This document shows positions 8,486 to 18,927 of a DNA stretch of 38,874 nucleotides, one piece after another; the first letter of the stretch is position 1, and every line of letters begins with the position of its first letter. Origin of the DNA: Gammaproteobacteria bacterium (lineage in GTDB: Bacteria; Pseudomonadota; Gammaproteobacteria; Chromatiales; Chromatiaceae); the NCBI GenBank assembly GCA_020445405.1, contig JAGRGQ010000037.1, forward strand, positions 1 to 38,874, written 5' to 3'. Made by a program: the position numbers and the translations under genes. The notes below the pieces were generated by a model. It ran no database searches. It saw nothing but the letters and a program-made list of their open reading frames with translations, and had not been told where the DNA came from.

Positions 8486-9328
8486 TCATGCCTTCTTTCG
8501 GTAAACCGTATTGCCGATCAATTCGAATCGGTCCGTCAGTCTGAATAAAGACTCGGAGTGCCCGATAAAAAGAAAACCACCGTCGTGCAATGCATCGGCA
8601 TAACGATTCATCAGTATCGCCTTTGAGCGCTTGTCGAAATAGATGATCACATTGCGGCAGAAGATCACGTCCAGCGGTGCTTCCAGCGACCAGGAATCCA
8701 TCAGATTGACCTGGCGAAACTTCACCATTTTGCTGACTTCCGGTTTCACTCTGACCATACCGCTGTTGCCGCCGCGTCCTTTCTGGAACCAGCGCCGCAA
8801 ACACGGCTGCGAGATGCCGTTTATCCGGTCCATCGGATAAACGGCTGACGCCGCCTGTGCCAGCACTCTGGAGTCTATATCGCTCGCCAGCAACCCGATC
8901 TGCCACTCTTCGATATCAGGCAAGGCTTCGCGCATCGATATTGCGATCGAGTATGGCTCCTCTCCGGTCGAACATCCCGCAGACCAGACGTTGATCCTGC
9001 GCGCCATGCGATTTCGTTCGACCAATTCGGGCAATACCCGCTGTTTGAGATAATCGAAATGATGATTTTCGCGAAAAAAAGATGTCAGGTTTGTGGTTAT
9101 CGAGTTGATCAGCTCAAGCACTTCGCATTCACTGGGTTCGGTGCGAATCAGCTCGCAGTAGTCGCTGAAGCTGCGCAGTCCCAGCTTGCGCACCCGCCGG
9201 GACAGCCTCGAGTAAAACATATCGAATTTATCTTCGCCGACAACAATACCGGTACGCCTATTTGCAATTTCCCGCAAATAATCGAAGTCTCGTTGAGTGA
9301 AAGCGAATTCTCGTACTTTCTCCTGCAT
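8486..9328 (-). CDS. cheR: CheR: chemotaxis protein methyltransferase
   Basis: CheR transfers methyl groups from S-adenosylmethionine to receptor glutamates. The N-terminal helical domain (FTQRDFDYLREIANRRTGI) is followed by the SAM-binding Rossmann domain with NVWSAGCSTGEEPYSIAI and VIFCRNVIIYFD, ending ...FIGHSESLFRLTDRF. The ATG at 9326-9328 gives 280 residues; a GTG at 9352 would add 8 residues, and neither has a clear Shine-Dalgarno. It is 4 bp from cheD, so translational coupling is likely. The receptor at 13874-16225 ends in a WEEF pentapeptide of the type that tethers this class of CheR. Confidence 0.96.
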   Translation of the reverse strand: MQEKVREFAFTQRDFDYLREIANRRTGIVVGEDKFDMFYSRLSRRVRKLGLRSFSDYCELIRTEPSECEVLELINSITTNLTSFFRENHHFDYLKQRVLPELVERNRMARRINVWSAGCSTGEEPYSIAISMREALPDIEEWQIGLLASDIDSRVLAQAASAVYPMDRINGISQPCLRRWFQKGRGGNSGMVRVKPEVSKMVKFRQVNLMDSWSLEAPLDVIFCRNVIIYFDKRSKAILMNRYADALHDGGFLFIGHSESLFRLTDRFELIGNTVYRKKA

Positions 9329-9400
9329 CTGTTTTCTTTCTTTTGCTGTCACTACTCTGCAACCGGCGGGCTCGTATCCGCCCCCACCGGCGGCGCTGAG

Positions 9401-9832
9401 TCACAGTTTCGGCGCCAAGCCCAACTCGGCATTCAACCCCAATTGAATCGCCGCCGATCGAAGACGATCTGACGCCCCGGTCCACTGCACCCCGACCCGT
9501 CGTTCCGTAGCCTCTTTTAGAAATGCAGCCAGCAACTGAACACCGGCACCGTCAACCTGCTCAACTTCCCTTCCATCCAATGCGACAAGTGTTACCGATG
9601 CCTCAAACAGAGCCTGCATCGATTGCTGTAGAGGGGCAACGTTGGATATGGTCACACTCGACTCCAGCTCTAACGCCTGCATCTCCGAGCCGGATACACC
9701 GGTATCGTCGGGGATCGATGGGGTGGGCGGTCTTTCGCCGGATTCACGCGTGATGCCATTCACGCCAAGGCCTGTGCCTGCCGCTGACTCACCCAGTCGG
9801 TCACCACCCCCTCTGTTCTCAAGCTCATTCAT
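9401..9832 (-). CDS. STAS-domain protein lacking the usual phosphorylatable serine
   Basis: A 143-residue protein. Residues 1-50 are Gly/Glu/Pro-rich and look disordered; residues 51-143 form a STAS domain (MQALELESSVTISN...LVALDGREVEQVDGAGVQLLAAFL). Where the two other STAS proteins of the cluster have Asp-Ser, this one has Asp94-Gly95, so regulation by Ser/Thr phosphorylation at that site is not expected. The ATG at 9830-9832 is chosen because GGGAG lies about 9 nt upstream; an internal ATG at 9680-9682 would give the STAS domain alone. It sits between cheW and cheR. STAS proteins recur in chemosensory clusters, but the role here is not known. Confidence 0.75.
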   Translation of the reverse strand: MNELENRGGGDRLGESAAGTGLGVNGITRESGERPPTPSIPDDTGVSGSEMQALELESSVTISNVAPLQQSMQALFEASVTLVALDGREVEQVDGAGVQLLAAFLKEATERRVGVQWTGASDRLRSAAIQLGLNAELGLAPKL

Positions 9833-9888
9833 CAGAATCGTCTCCCGTATTCCGCATCCAACCCCAATTTGCAAAGCTCCCCGGTCGA

Positions 9889-10377
9889 TCAGAGGAGTTC
9901 AAGCCCTTCGGGATTCAGCAATTTGTCCACATTCAGCAGAATTACAATGCGTTTGTTCAGCGTGACCATGCCGGCCAGGTAACGGGTATTGATCCTCGTA
10001 CCCAAATTGGGGGCGTCCAGAATCTGCGAACTGGAGATATCCAACACATCGGAAACCCCGTCGACCACGACACCGAATGCCAGCGTCCGGCTGTCGACCT
10101 CCACGGAGAGTACGATAATCACGGTAGCGGCGTCGTATGCAACGTCTGCCAGATTGAAACGCGTACGCAAATCGATAATTGGCACAATGTTTCCATGTAG
10201 CTCGAGCACGCCTTTCACATATTCGGGAGTGTCGGGAAGCTGGCGTACCTTTTCCCATCCCCGGATCTCCTGCACGCGCAGAATATCCACGCCATACTCC
10301 TCGCCACCTATGGTAAAGCTGAGATACTGGCCGCGGCTGGAAGCCGCTGATTCAACATGCTGCATGTCTGTTTTCAC
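9889..10377 (-). CDS. cheW: CheW adaptor protein (second copy)
   Basis: A 162-residue CheW-like beta-barrel protein coupling receptors to CheA. Hallmarks are [24 protein letters not shown], the G(V)LELHGNIVPIIDLR motif and GVVVDGVSDVLDI. GTG at 10375-10377 is the start, with GGAAAAGAGA upstream; an ATG four codons in is possible. It is the second cheW in the cluster (the other is 16272-16787), and the two share the [10 protein letters not shown] and NIVP cores. It lies immediately downstream of the two large receptor genes and may be matched to one of them; this is inference. Confidence 0.95.
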   Translation of the reverse strand: MKTDMQHVESAASSRGQYLSFTIGGEEYGVDILRVQEIRGWEKVRQLPDTPEYVKGVLELHGNIVPIIDLRTRFNLADVAYDAATVIIVLSVEVDSRTLAFGVVVDGVSDVLDISSSQILDAPNLGTRINTRYLAGMVTLNKRIVILLNVDKLLNPEGLELL

Positions 10378-10410
10378 TCTCTTTTCCGGATTCCGGGCGC
10401 CTGGTGGAAC

Positions 10411-13400
10411 TCAGGCCAACCTGCGCTCCAGTCGCTTCAATAATCCAACGATTTCGGCTGAAATGGATTCAATTTCACCGTAGTGCGACTCAGCCTGCTC
10501 CGCCTCGCCGGCATGCTTCAGGGATACAATCTCCTTGATCAACCTGTGCAGGCGTTCATGCAAGGGTTCCAGCTCCTGCATTTCCTCAAGATGACCGTAG
10601 CGTTCCAGCCCCTCAGGATAGATCCACTGCCCCAGTGAGCAATCGCGGTGGGAGAGCGCCTCTGCCTCGCTCAACGAAGATTTACCGTCGAGAAAATCAC
10701 GTATGCGAACACGCCAGGCCAGATGAGCCGCGCGCGCCTTGAAGAAATCCATACCAATATCATTGTCGTCGCCGGCCTCACCCGCCTCCAGCTTGAAGTA
10801 CTCTATCAGCGAATACATCTCCCGGGCCTTGACCTTCATCGCGGACGACGCGGCGGAGGTCTGCTCCGCCAGCGCCGCGTTCTGTTGTGTCGTCTCGTCC
10901 ATTCTGGTCACCGCCTGGTTGACCTGAACGATTCCCTCCGACTGCTCCCTGCTGGCGATCGCGATCTCGGAAATGATGTCGCCGACTTTCCTGACGCTGG
11001 TAACAATCTCCTCCAGCGTATCGCCCGACTGATTCACAAGGCCCGTTCCCGCTTCCACCTTCCTGGCGCTGTCCCGAATCAGTTCCTTGATCTCTTTGGC
11101 GGCAGTGGCGCTGCGTCCGGCCAGATTGCGCACTTCTGTGGCCACTACGGCAAACCCCCTTCCCTGCTCACCGGCCCGGGCAGCCTCCACCGAGGCATTC
11201 AATGCCAGCAGATTGGTCTGGAACGCGATCTCGTCGATGACACTGATGATTTCGGCAATTTTGTTGCTGGATGAATTGATGGCACGCATCGCCTGAACCG
11301 CCTGTCCCACGACTTCACCACCCTTCTCCGCATCGCCGCATGCCTGCATTGCCAGCTGCTTTGCCAGCTGTGCGTTATCCGCGTTGTTCTTGACGGTGCC
11401 GGTCAGCTCCTCCATGCTGGACGCGGTCATCTGCAGCGCGCCGGCCTGCTGCTCGGTGCGGTCGGAGAGATTATTATTACCGGCAAATATTTCGTCAGAT
11501 ACATGGGTGATCTCACTGGTCGAGTCACGCAGTTTCCGGATGACCTCCTGCAGGTTGGTCAACGATTCATTGACATCCTCCTTCACCATGGCATACATGC
11601 CGTTGTACTCGCGTCTGATCAAGTGGGTGAGGTCTCCCCGGGCCAAGCCGCCCATCACCGACGCGATCTCATCGAGCACAGTGCCCAGCGTATCCATTAG
11701 CTCATTGACGCCGGTACTGAGACTCAGAAAAAATCCCTGCTTGTCCTCAAGCTTGATGCGCCGGCTGAGATCGCCGTTTCGAGCCGCTCCGATCAGAGAT
11801 TCCACCTCCTGTTCGACCGCAACCTCTGCGGTACGGTCAGTCCATTCGACTGCCGATCCCAAAAGTTCACCCCCGTCATTCACCACCGGATTGGCGACGA
11901 CCTTGAAACTACGTCCACCTATCTTCAGTTCCGAGGTGGAGGTGCTCTCCAGCCGCTGCAACGGATCATGCTCGCGCTGCGGACTTTTATGGAACAGATC
12001 GATATCGGCACCCAGCAGCGCGGAGGCGTCAAATGCCGGCAGATCACGACGAATATCGTTCTCAGCTTCTCTGAACAGCGCCCCGGCGGTCTCGTTCAAA
12101 TAGATAATTTTGGCATCGTTGTCGGCCATCATCACGGGACTCGAAACATTGTCCAGTGCGCTCTTTATACGGGCGGTGGAGTCCGCCCGCCTGCGCGCCT
12201 CATTGACGTCATATCCCAGCTTGATCTGCATCGACTTCAGGGCACGTAGCAAATCGCCCAGTTCATCGGCACGGCCCAGCTCGATCTCTTTGTAATAGTG
12301 ACCCTCGGCGATATGCCGGAAATGATTCTGTACGTCGGCGAGCCCCCCTCTTATATTGCGCATGATCGTGAACGCAATGCCTCCCACCAGCAGCATCGCC
12401 AGCAGTGATCCGGCCAGGGTCCGGTACATCGCTGCACGCTCCCAATCCGCAGCGTCTTCTAGTTCGCTCCTGAGGATCGCATTCACCTGATCGAAAATCT
12501 CAAAGTTTGTATCGATGAGCCTGCTGCCCTTGGCAAAGAACTCCGCGGGATCCTGGGTGACACGCTCTGCATCCAGCATTCCGCTGCGAACCGCTTCGAA
12601 AAAGACCATGCGGCTGTCATTGCTCTTCGCGACGGATTTCTCCAACAGCAGTTTAAGCCGCGCATCGTGCCGGTAGAGGAGTTTCACAGCCTGATCCATT
12701 TCATTGAACAGAACGCGGGCCGAGCTGAACAGGTCGGTCAGCCGGTCACGCTGGCCGGAAGCGAATTCACCTCTCGCCGCGATACCTGCACCCATACCGC
12801 GAATCTGCCCCAGATACTCGCACACTGCCGGAATCCTGTTTATCAGCAGATCCACCAGATAGTGGCGGGACTGGTTGCCATCGACAATGAGAGCCGAATT
12901 GTCGCCTACATGCTTGATCAGATTAATCAGATCGTTAATCAACGCAGTGTGACGCGCGAACGCCACCTTCGGCTCGAGTCCGAATAGATCCTGTTTAAGC
13001 TTGGCCCACTCGCCGATAACCGAAGTCGAGCGCGATTGAGTATGCAAAAAGTCGCCGCGCTCCCGTTCCAGCGATGGGATGCTTGCAATGATCTTTTCTA
13101 TTTCCCCCTGTTTCTCCAATATTCTTGGCTTAAAATCCCGATCGCCGCTGAGGTAGGCGTTGCTCATGCCCCGATGCTTGGGGAGATTCTGCAGCAGTTG
13201 TCGTAGCGGCTGAATGTACTCCAACCCCGCTATCTCCGCCTCGGCGCGAACGATGCGTTGCATATGGTTGCTTATCAACAGTCCCAGCAGCGTTGCCGCC
13301 AACAGCAGTGAAGCGGTCGCGGTCAGCACGATTTTTCGGGTCAACTTCAGACGCCCCAGAAACCCGAGCCGAACGCGCAGTGGGGGCTTGGGCAATACTC

Positions 13401-13806
13401 CGCGGTTGATGGCGTCGTACAGTTCAGTCGCAGCCCGCTTCTGCTGCTCACTGACGTGCAGACGGACCGACATGTATTCATCGACGCGGCCGTTGTTGTA
13501 AACCGGAGTGACATTGGCCTGTACCCAGTAAAAGGCGCCGCTCTTCGCCCTGTTCTTCACCAGACCACTCCACGGCTTACCCGCCTTGATGGTGTCCCAG
13601 AGATCCCGGAACGCTGCCGCAGGCACGTCCGGATGACGCACGATATTATGGTTCCTGCCTATCAGTTCGGCTTCGCTATAGCCGCTGATGCGGATAAATT
13701 CATCGTTGACGTAAGTGATGATTCCTTTGAGATCGGTCTTGGATACGATGACCGTGTCTTCGTCCAGAATGATCTCTTCATTGAGCAACGGCTGGTTGTT
13801 CTTCAT
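10411..13806 (-). CDS. Large chemoreceptor: Aer-type PAS, periplasmic sensor, HAMP, Aer-2-like PAS, signalling domain, CZB zinc domain
   Basis: A 1131-residue receptor. Residues ~15-120 form an Aer-type PAS with Arg57, His58, Asp60 and Trp79, the FAD-binding positions of E. coli Aer. TM1 (~159-178) and TM2 (~460-480) flank a ~280-residue helical periplasmic region ([20 protein letters not shown]) resembling nitrate/nitrite-sensing (NIT-like) modules. HAMP, a second PAS ([15 protein letters not shown]), paired HAMP-like repeats and the signalling domain ([19 protein letters not shown]) follow. The C-terminal ~110 residues are a CZB domain ([31 protein letters not shown]). In the second PAS the first haem-ligand-type His is kept but the second is not. 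The ATG at 13804-13806 is preferred to a TTG two codons upstream. Confidence 0.93.
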   Translation of the reverse strand: MKNNQPLLNEEIILDEDTVIVSKTDLKGIITYVNDEFIRISGYSEAELIGRNHNIVRHPDVPAAAFRDLWDTIKAGKPWSGLVKNRAKSGAFYWVQANVTPVYNNGRVDEYMSVRLHVSEQQKRAATELYDAINRGVLPKPPLRVRLGFLGRLKLTRKIVLTATASLLLAATLLGLLISNHMQRIVRAEAEIAGLEYIQPLRQLLQNLPKHRGMSNAYLSGDRDFKPRILEKQGEIEKIIASIPSLERERGDFLHTQSRSTSVIGEWAKLKQDLFGLEPKVAFARHTALINDLINLIKHVGDNSALIVDGNQSRHYLVDLLINRIPAVCEYLGQIRGMGAGIAARGEFASGQRDRLTDLFSSARVLFNEMDQAVKLLYRHDARLKLLLEKSVAKSNDSRMVFFEAVRSGMLDAERVTQDPAEFFAKGSRLIDTNFEIFDQVNAILRSELEDAADWERAAMYRTLAGSLLAMLLVGGIAFTIMRNIRGGLADVQNHFRHIAEGHYYKEIELGRADELGDLLRALKSMQIKLGYDVNEARRRADSTARIKSALDNVSSPVMMADNDAKIIYLNETAGALFREAENDIRRDLPAFDASALLGADIDLFHKSPQREHDPLQRLESTSTSELKIGGRSFKVVANPVVNDGGELLGSAVEWTDRTAEVAVEQEVESLIGAARNGDLSRRIKLEDKQGFFLSLSTGVNELMDTLGTVLDEIASVMGGLARGDLTHLIRREYNGMYAMVKEDVNESLTNLQEVIRKLRDSTSEITHVSDEIFAGNNNLSDRTEQQAGALQMTASSMEELTGTVKNNADNAQLAKQLAMQACGDAEKGGEVVGQAVQAMRAINSSSNKIAEIISVIDEIAFQTNLLALNASVEAARAGEQGRGFAVVATEVRNLAGRSATAAKEIKELIRDSARKVEAGTGLVNQSGDTLEEIVTSVRKVGDIISEIAIASREQSEGIVQVNQAVTRMDETTQQNAALAEQTSAASSAMKVKAREMYSLIEYFKLEAGEAGDDNDIGMDFFKARAAHLAWRVRIRDFLDGKSSLSEAEALSHRDCSLGQWIYPEGLERYGHLEEMQELEPLHERLHRLIKEIVSLKHAGEAEQAESHYGEIESISAEIVGLLKRLERRLA

Positions 13807-13873
13807 CAGCAATCGGCCCCATCAGTCGTTAGAGCGGAAAGGCCGGTACCCGCCGGCAATCCGGTCAAGCGCA

Positions 13874-16225
13874 TCAGAACTCTTCCCACTCTTCATTTTC
13901 GTTCTCGACAGCGGGCTTGCGGCCACTACCGGTAATCCGGGAAACATTTGCTTTCACCGCCCGGTCAGCCGCTGCCGGCTCAGATTTTGCTGTCACAAAC
14001 GTTTTCGCTGACCCCGCCGCAACTGAGTCGGAAAGCGTGAACAAGCTCATCAATCCATCCATTTCGCGGGCTTTCTCATACATCGAAGCAGCCGCAGCCG
14101 AGGTCTGTTCCGCCAGCGCCGCATTCTGCTGGGTTACCGCATCCATGCTGGCAATAGCCTGATTGACCTGATCGATACCGGCGGACTGCTCCTGACTTGC
14201 AGCAGCTATTTCGGAGATAATGTCGCCCACTTGTTTCACGCCGGAAACTATCTCTTCCAGTGTTTTACCCGATTCGCTTACCAGTTCCGTTCCAGTCTTG
14301 ACCTTTCCCGCGCTGTCCTGGATGAGCTCTTTGATCTCCTTGGCCGCAGTGGCGCTACGGCCGGCGAGATTGCGAACTTCGGTCGCAACAACGGCAAATC
14401 CACGTCCCTGCTCACCTGCCCGCGCCGCCTCAACCGAGGCGTTGAGCGCCAGCAGGTTGGTCTGAAAAGCGATTTCGTCGATAACACTGATGATTTCTGA
14501 AATTTTTCTGCTTGAACCATTGATAGCGTCCATGGCCTGCACCGCCCGATTCACCACACCACCGCCTTTTTCTGCGGCCTGGCGTGCGCTGGCCGCAAGT
14601 TGATTTGCCTGTTGCGCATTGTGTGCATTGTTTTTTACCGTGCTGGTCAACTCCTCCATGCTCGATGCGGTCTCTTCCAGCGCGCTGGCCTGCTGTTCGG
14701 TCCGGGCGGAAAGATTGTTGTTTCCGGCCGATATTTCATCGGAAGCGGTATTGATAACCTGGCCGGACTCCCGCAGCTCCAGCATGATCTTTCTCAGGTT
14801 GGAGATGGTGCCGTTTATATCCTGTTTAACCTGATCGAAGGTTCCCTGGTAGCTGCCTGTAATCGGCTTTGTGAGATCACCTTTTGCGATTTCGCTCATG
14901 GCTGCAGCGATATCGCTGAATGCGCTCTCCAACACTTCAATCAGCAAATTGATACCGCTTCCCAGCTGGCTGAAAAAGCCTACTTTACCCTCCATCGTTA
15001 TACGTCTGGAAAGATCCCCGGCCCGGGCCGAAGCCACGATATTGTCGATTTCGCGTTCGACCGCCACTTCCGCGGTCCGATCAGACCACTCCACCGCGGT
15101 TCCCAGCCGACAGCCGTCTCCGTTTATCACCGGATTGGCGATCACGCGCAAGGTTCGCCCGCCTATTTCGAACTCCGACTGGAAGCTGTCGGAGAGTGCT
15201 TCCAGCATACGACGCTGGTGCTGGGGATTCTTATGGAAGCGATCAATACTCGATCCGAGCAGCTTCTTGGCATCGAAGTCCGGCAGGTCCTGCTGAATGT
15301 CCTTTTCCGCGTTTTTAAACAGTTTCTCAACGGTCTTGTTCAAGTAGATGATATTGAATTCTGGGTCGGCCATCATCACGGAACTGGAAACGTTGTCCAG
15401 CGCGGTCTTGATCGCCATCGCTTCCGCCGCCTGTTCACGTGCATCCATCACATCGAATCCGAGTTTTATCTGAGTCGACTTTATCGCGTTAAGCAGCGAT
15501 CCTATCTCGTCACGGCGATCGGTCTCTATCCAGTCGAAATAGTTCCCCTCGGATATCTGCTGTAATTTTCCTTCCGCGTAAGCCAGCGGACGCGTAACAT
15601 AGGCAGTCAGCGCAAGGCCGCAAATCAATGTGCAGAGAGCGGTGCCTGCGAGGAAAATCAGGATCACCGCAACGGGAGCTGCCGTAATCACCATGCCGCC
15701 TATCGCGGACAGTACGGCTACCATCAGAAATACGGTGCTCGACAAGAGCGTCTTTATCCGCAGTGTTTTCAAGCGCCCGAGAAAGCGGGACAATCCGGTC
15801 GGCTGCAGCGACGCCTGCTTGGCATTGATCGCCTGGTAAAGAAGCTCGGCCTTGTCGATCTCTTCCCGGCTGGGCTGAGTACGCACCGACATATACTCCG
15901 TCACCCGGCCATTCTGCGTCAGCGGGGTGACATTCGCCTTCACCCAATAATGGTCTCCATTCTTGCAGCGGTTTTTAACGATCCCTGACCAGGGGCGGCC
16001 CGACTGTACCGTATGCCAAAGATCGGCAAACGCCTCCGGCGGCATATCCGGGTGGCGTACGAGATTGTGGTTAGCACCTATCAGCTCCCGTTCGCTGAAC
16101 CCGCTTATCTCGATAAAATCGCGGTTACAATAGGTGATAATACCCTTTTCATCGGTCTTCGAGACCAGGGTGCCTCCCGCTTTGATCCGCCGCTCTTTTT
16201 CCGTAACCGGAAGGTTTCTTTTCAC
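13874..16225 (-). CDS. Hybrid Aer/Aer-2 chemoreceptor (two PAS domains) with CheR-docking pentapeptide
   Basis: A 783-residue receptor predicted to sense redox state and oxygen. Residues ~12-125 are an Aer-type PAS with Arg57, His58, Asp60 and Trp79, the FAD-binding positions of E. coli Aer at identical numbering. A membrane hairpin (~158-208) and HAMP follow. Residues ~270-385 match the PAS of P. aeruginosa Aer-2/McpB: FHKNPQHQ places His331 and His336 five apart (haem-ligand region) and Trp380 in AVEWSDRT corresponds to the gas-pocket Trp. Two consecutive HAMP units (~388-480) lead to the signalling domain ([19 protein letters not shown]). A ~45-residue flexible tail ends EWEEF, a CheR-binding pentapeptide like the GWEEF of McpB. 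GTG start with AGGAG 9 nt upstream. Confidence 0.94.
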   Translation of the reverse strand: MKRNLPVTEKERRIKAGGTLVSKTDEKGIITYCNRDFIEISGFSERELIGANHNLVRHPDMPPEAFADLWHTVQSGRPWSGIVKNRCKNGDHYWVKANVTPLTQNGRVTEYMSVRTQPSREEIDKAELLYQAINAKQASLQPTGLSRFLGRLKTLRIKTLLSSTVFLMVAVLSAIGGMVITAAPVAVILIFLAGTALCTLICGLALTAYVTRPLAYAEGKLQQISEGNYFDWIETDRRDEIGSLLNAIKSTQIKLGFDVMDAREQAAEAMAIKTALDNVSSSVMMADPEFNIIYLNKTVEKLFKNAEKDIQQDLPDFDAKKLLGSSIDRFHKNPQHQRRMLEALSDSFQSEFEIGGRTLRVIANPVINGDGCRLGTAVEWSDRTAEVAVEREIDNIVASARAGDLSRRITMEGKVGFFSQLGSGINLLIEVLESAFSDIAAAMSEIAKGDLTKPITGSYQGTFDQVKQDINGTISNLRKIMLELRESGQVINTASDEISAGNNNLSARTEQQASALEETASSMEELTSTVKNNAHNAQQANQLAASARQAAEKGGGVVNRAVQAMDAINGSSRKISEIISVIDEIAFQTNLLALNASVEAARAGEQGRGFAVVATEVRNLAGRSATAAKEIKELIQDSAGKVKTGTELVSESGKTLEEIVSGVKQVGDIISEIAAASQEQSAGIDQVNQAIASMDAVTQQNAALAEQTSAAAASMYEKAREMDGLMSLFTLSDSVAAGSAKTFVTAKSEPAAADRAVKANVSRITGSGRKPAVENENEEWEEF

Positions 16226-16271
16226 GACCGCCAGCTCCTGTCTATCTCTGTTATTCGACTTGAAACGCAGT

Positions 16272-16787
16272 TCAGGCCGCGTTACCTTCCATCCCCGAAT
16301 CGATAGCTGAAAAATTCTTCAACTTATCCACATCCAGCAGCATGACCATCTTATCGTTGGCACTGATCATTCCGTTTATCAAATCGGTCTTCAGACGCGC
16401 ACCAAAATCGGGTGAGGGCTGGATCTCGGCTGCGGTTGCGCATAACACATCGGACACCGCATCCACCACCACGCCGATGTTTTTTTCCGTCATGCTGGCC
16501 ACGACCCTCAGAATGATAACCACCGTCTCCTTCTCGTAGGCACGAAACGGTATACCCAGACGCTGGCGGAGGTCGAAGACGGGAACGATATTGCCCCGCA
16601 AATTTAATACGCCTTTCACATATTCCGGGGCATTTGGAATTCGGGTTACCGCTCCCCAGCCCCTGAGTTCCGAGACCCGCAATATGTCGACCCCATACTC
16701 CTCGGTGCCCAGGGAAAAAGTAAGGTACTCATCCTGATTCGCCCGGGTATGGCGGTCGTCAGCGTATTTCACTCTGTCGGAGTCCAT
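16272..16787 (-). CDS. cheW: CheW adaptor protein (first copy)
   Basis: A 171-residue CheW. It shows [38 protein letters not shown] and [18 protein letters not shown], the standard two-subdomain CheW barrel. It starts 8 bp after cheA ends, so it is translationally close-coupled to the kinase. The downstream gene is the Aer/Aer-2 hybrid receptor. This copy is the more likely core partner of CheA because of its adjacency; that ranking is inference. Confidence 0.96.
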   Translation of the reverse strand: MDSDRVKYADDRHTRANQDEYLTFSLGTEEYGVDILRVSELRGWGAVTRIPNAPEYVKGVLNLRGNIVPVFDLRQRLGIPFRAYEKETVVIILRVVASMTEKNIGVVVDAVSDVLCATAAEIQPSPDFGARLKTDLINGMISANDKMVMLLDVDKLKNFSAIDSGMEGNAA

Positions 16788-16794
16788 TATTTTC

Positions 16795-18891
16795 TCAAGC
16801 CGTACGCTGCAGTAACCGAAGCTCGGGGCCTGCGTTCGCCAGTCGCATAATGCCCGGAATATCCAGAATTAGTGCCACCGAGCCGTCTCCGAGAATGGTC
16901 GCTCCGGAAATGCCGTCGACCCGTTCGTAATTCGCTTCCAGGGATTTGATCACCACCTGCTGCTGCCCAATTAATTCATCCACCAGAATTCCACAGCGAC
17001 GGCCTTCGCCCTCCACAACCACCAACAAACCCTCAGTCGGACCGGTGGCCCTTGCCCCTTCGATGCAGAACACTTCATGCAGTCTGATGATTGGCAGATA
17101 CTCCTCCCTGAGCTTGAAAATCTCACCGCGTCCGGCTACGAGATTGACCATCTCCGGTTGCACCTGAATGGACTCGATTATCGAGATCAACGGGATGATG
17201 TATACTTCGCTACCGACGGCAATGGTCTGTCCGTCGAGTATCGCCAGCGTCAGTGGCAGTCTGATGATAATCGCGCTGCCCCTGCCAAGCTGCGATTCGA
17301 TCTCGATACTGCCTCCCAGTTCATTGATATTTCTCCGCACGACATCCATGCCGACGCCTCGGCCGGATATATCGCTTACTCTCTCCGCCATCGAAAATCC
17401 AGCCTGAAATATAAGCTCGTATATCTGTTGCTCGCTTAGCCTGTCCTCTGCCTTCACGATCCCCTTTTCGATCGCTTTAGCGAGAATCCGGTCAGGATCG
17501 AGGCCTCTTCCGTCATCCCGGATCTCTATAACGATGCCGCCCCCCTTGTGGCATGCATTGAGTTCAACTGTTCCGATTTCGGGTTTGCCGACTGCGATGC
17601 GCTCAGCCGGCGTTTCGATGCCGTGATCCAAACTGTTGCGTACAAGGTGCACCAGGGGATCACCGATTTTTTCAATTACCGTCTTGTCCAGTTCGGTGTT
17701 CTCGCCCGTCAGTTTCAGTTCGATCTTCTTTCCCATCTGAACGCTGAGATCGTGCACCATTCTGGGAAAACGGCTGAAGGTAAAACTGATCGGAAGCATC
17801 CGGATCTGCATGACACTCTCTTGCAGCTCGCGGGTATGACGTTCCATCTGGCCCAGCCCGGCGCGCAGCCTTTCCAGCATCTCAATGCGGAAATTCTCTC
17901 CCAGCATACTCAACATCGACTGGGTAATGACGAGCTCCCCGACAATGTTTATAAGGCTGTCGATTTTTTTGGTGTCCACGCGGATCGAGTTTGCGGGCGC
18001 TGTTCCGGCTGTGCGCCGTTCCTTCACCCTGCGGTCGGATTGCCTGCGGTCGCTTCCCGCGCGCCGCTCCGGTGAAGGCGGTGTCGCCTTGAAGGAGGCC
18101 GATTGAGGAGGAGTCACATCGCTGCTTTCCATCCCTTGATCAACGTCCGGGAACGTCGCCGGACCATCCACAGGCAACGGCATAATTGCCAGCTCGCACT
18201 CATCCTCCACCCAGCTGAATATCTCCTCTATCTCGGCCCGTTCCACAGCGGTACGAAGACGCAGATCCCAGGAGAGGTGGCACTCCTCCGGATCGAAATT
18301 TTCGAAACCCGGCAGCAGCGAAATATCCCCCTTCACTTCCAGCTCACCCAACTCCGCCAACTCGCGGATAATGCGCAGCGGGTCGTTGCCGGTGCGCATC
18401 ATGTTCGGCAAAGGCCGAAAAACAACGTGCCAGCCGTCCACCGCCGGGCCGGCCGGTTCAGTGCACACGTCAATACCGTCGTCAGCCGTGGCAGCAGGGT
18501 TTTTTCCATTCAGAATCTCTTCCAGTTCACGTTGCTGGCTCAGTACCAGCGCGCCATCCAGAGCGCCCCCTCCACTGACAGCGGTCAGCATTTCACGCAG
18601 CACATCAACCGAACGCAGCAGCACTTCCAGCGCCTCGCCTGTCACCGGCCGCCTTCCGTCCCGCATCTCATCGAGCAGCGTTTCCATGATATGGGTAAAA
18701 TCCGCGATGTCCTGAAAGCCGAAGGTACTGCTGCCCCCCTTTATCGAATGCGCCGCGCGAAAAATGGCATTGATCTCTTCAGCCTCCACCGCCCCCGGAT
18801 CCATATCCAGGAGCCCGGATTCCATAACACCCAACCCCTCGAAGCTCTCTTCGAAGAACACCTGATGAAACTGGGTCATGTCGATAGTCAC
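16795..18891 (-). CDS. cheA: CheA: chemotaxis histidine kinase
   Basis: A 698-residue class II histidine kinase that phosphorylates CheY and CheB. P1 Hpt carries His48 in RAAHSIKGGSSTFGF. Residues ~150-240 form a P2-like docking domain (WHVVFRPLPNMM...GELEVKGD). A very basic linker (ERRAGSDRRQSDRRVKERR, ~276-293) precedes P3 (RVDTKKIDSLINIVGELVI). The P4 ATPase has N box VHLVRNSLDHGIETP, G1 DDGRGLD and G2 GRGVGMDVVR. A CheW-like P5 domain ends the protein. GTG at 18889-18891 has GAGAGG 6 nt upstream and gives the MxIDMxQFHQVFFEE start that I recall as typical of this CheA type. It lies directly after cheY. Confidence 0.97.
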   Translation of the reverse strand: MTIDMTQFHQVFFEESFEGLGVMESGLLDMDPGAVEAEEINAIFRAAHSIKGGSSTFGFQDIADFTHIMETLLDEMRDGRRPVTGEALEVLLRSVDVLREMLTAVSGGGALDGALVLSQQRELEEILNGKNPAATADDGIDVCTEPAGPAVDGWHVVFRPLPNMMRTGNDPLRIIRELAELGELEVKGDISLLPGFENFDPEECHLSWDLRLRTAVERAEIEEIFSWVEDECELAIMPLPVDGPATFPDVDQGMESSDVTPPQSASFKATPPSPERRAGSDRRQSDRRVKERRTAGTAPANSIRVDTKKIDSLINIVGELVITQSMLSMLGENFRIEMLERLRAGLGQMERHTRELQESVMQIRMLPISFTFSRFPRMVHDLSVQMGKKIELKLTGENTELDKTVIEKIGDPLVHLVRNSLDHGIETPAERIAVGKPEIGTVELNACHKGGGIVIEIRDDGRGLDPDRILAKAIEKGIVKAEDRLSEQQIYELIFQAGFSMAERVSDISGRGVGMDVVRRNINELGGSIEIESQLGRGSAIIIRLPLTLAILDGQTIAVGSEVYIIPLISIIESIQVQPEMVNLVAGRGEIFKLREEYLPIIRLHEVFCIEGARATGPTEGLLVVVEGEGRRCGILVDELIGQQQVVIKSLEANYERVDGISGATILGDGSVALILDIPGIMRLANAGPELRLLQRTA

Positions 18892-18927
18892 GCTTAACCT
18901 CTCATTCGCGCACGAAAGGGGACGTCT

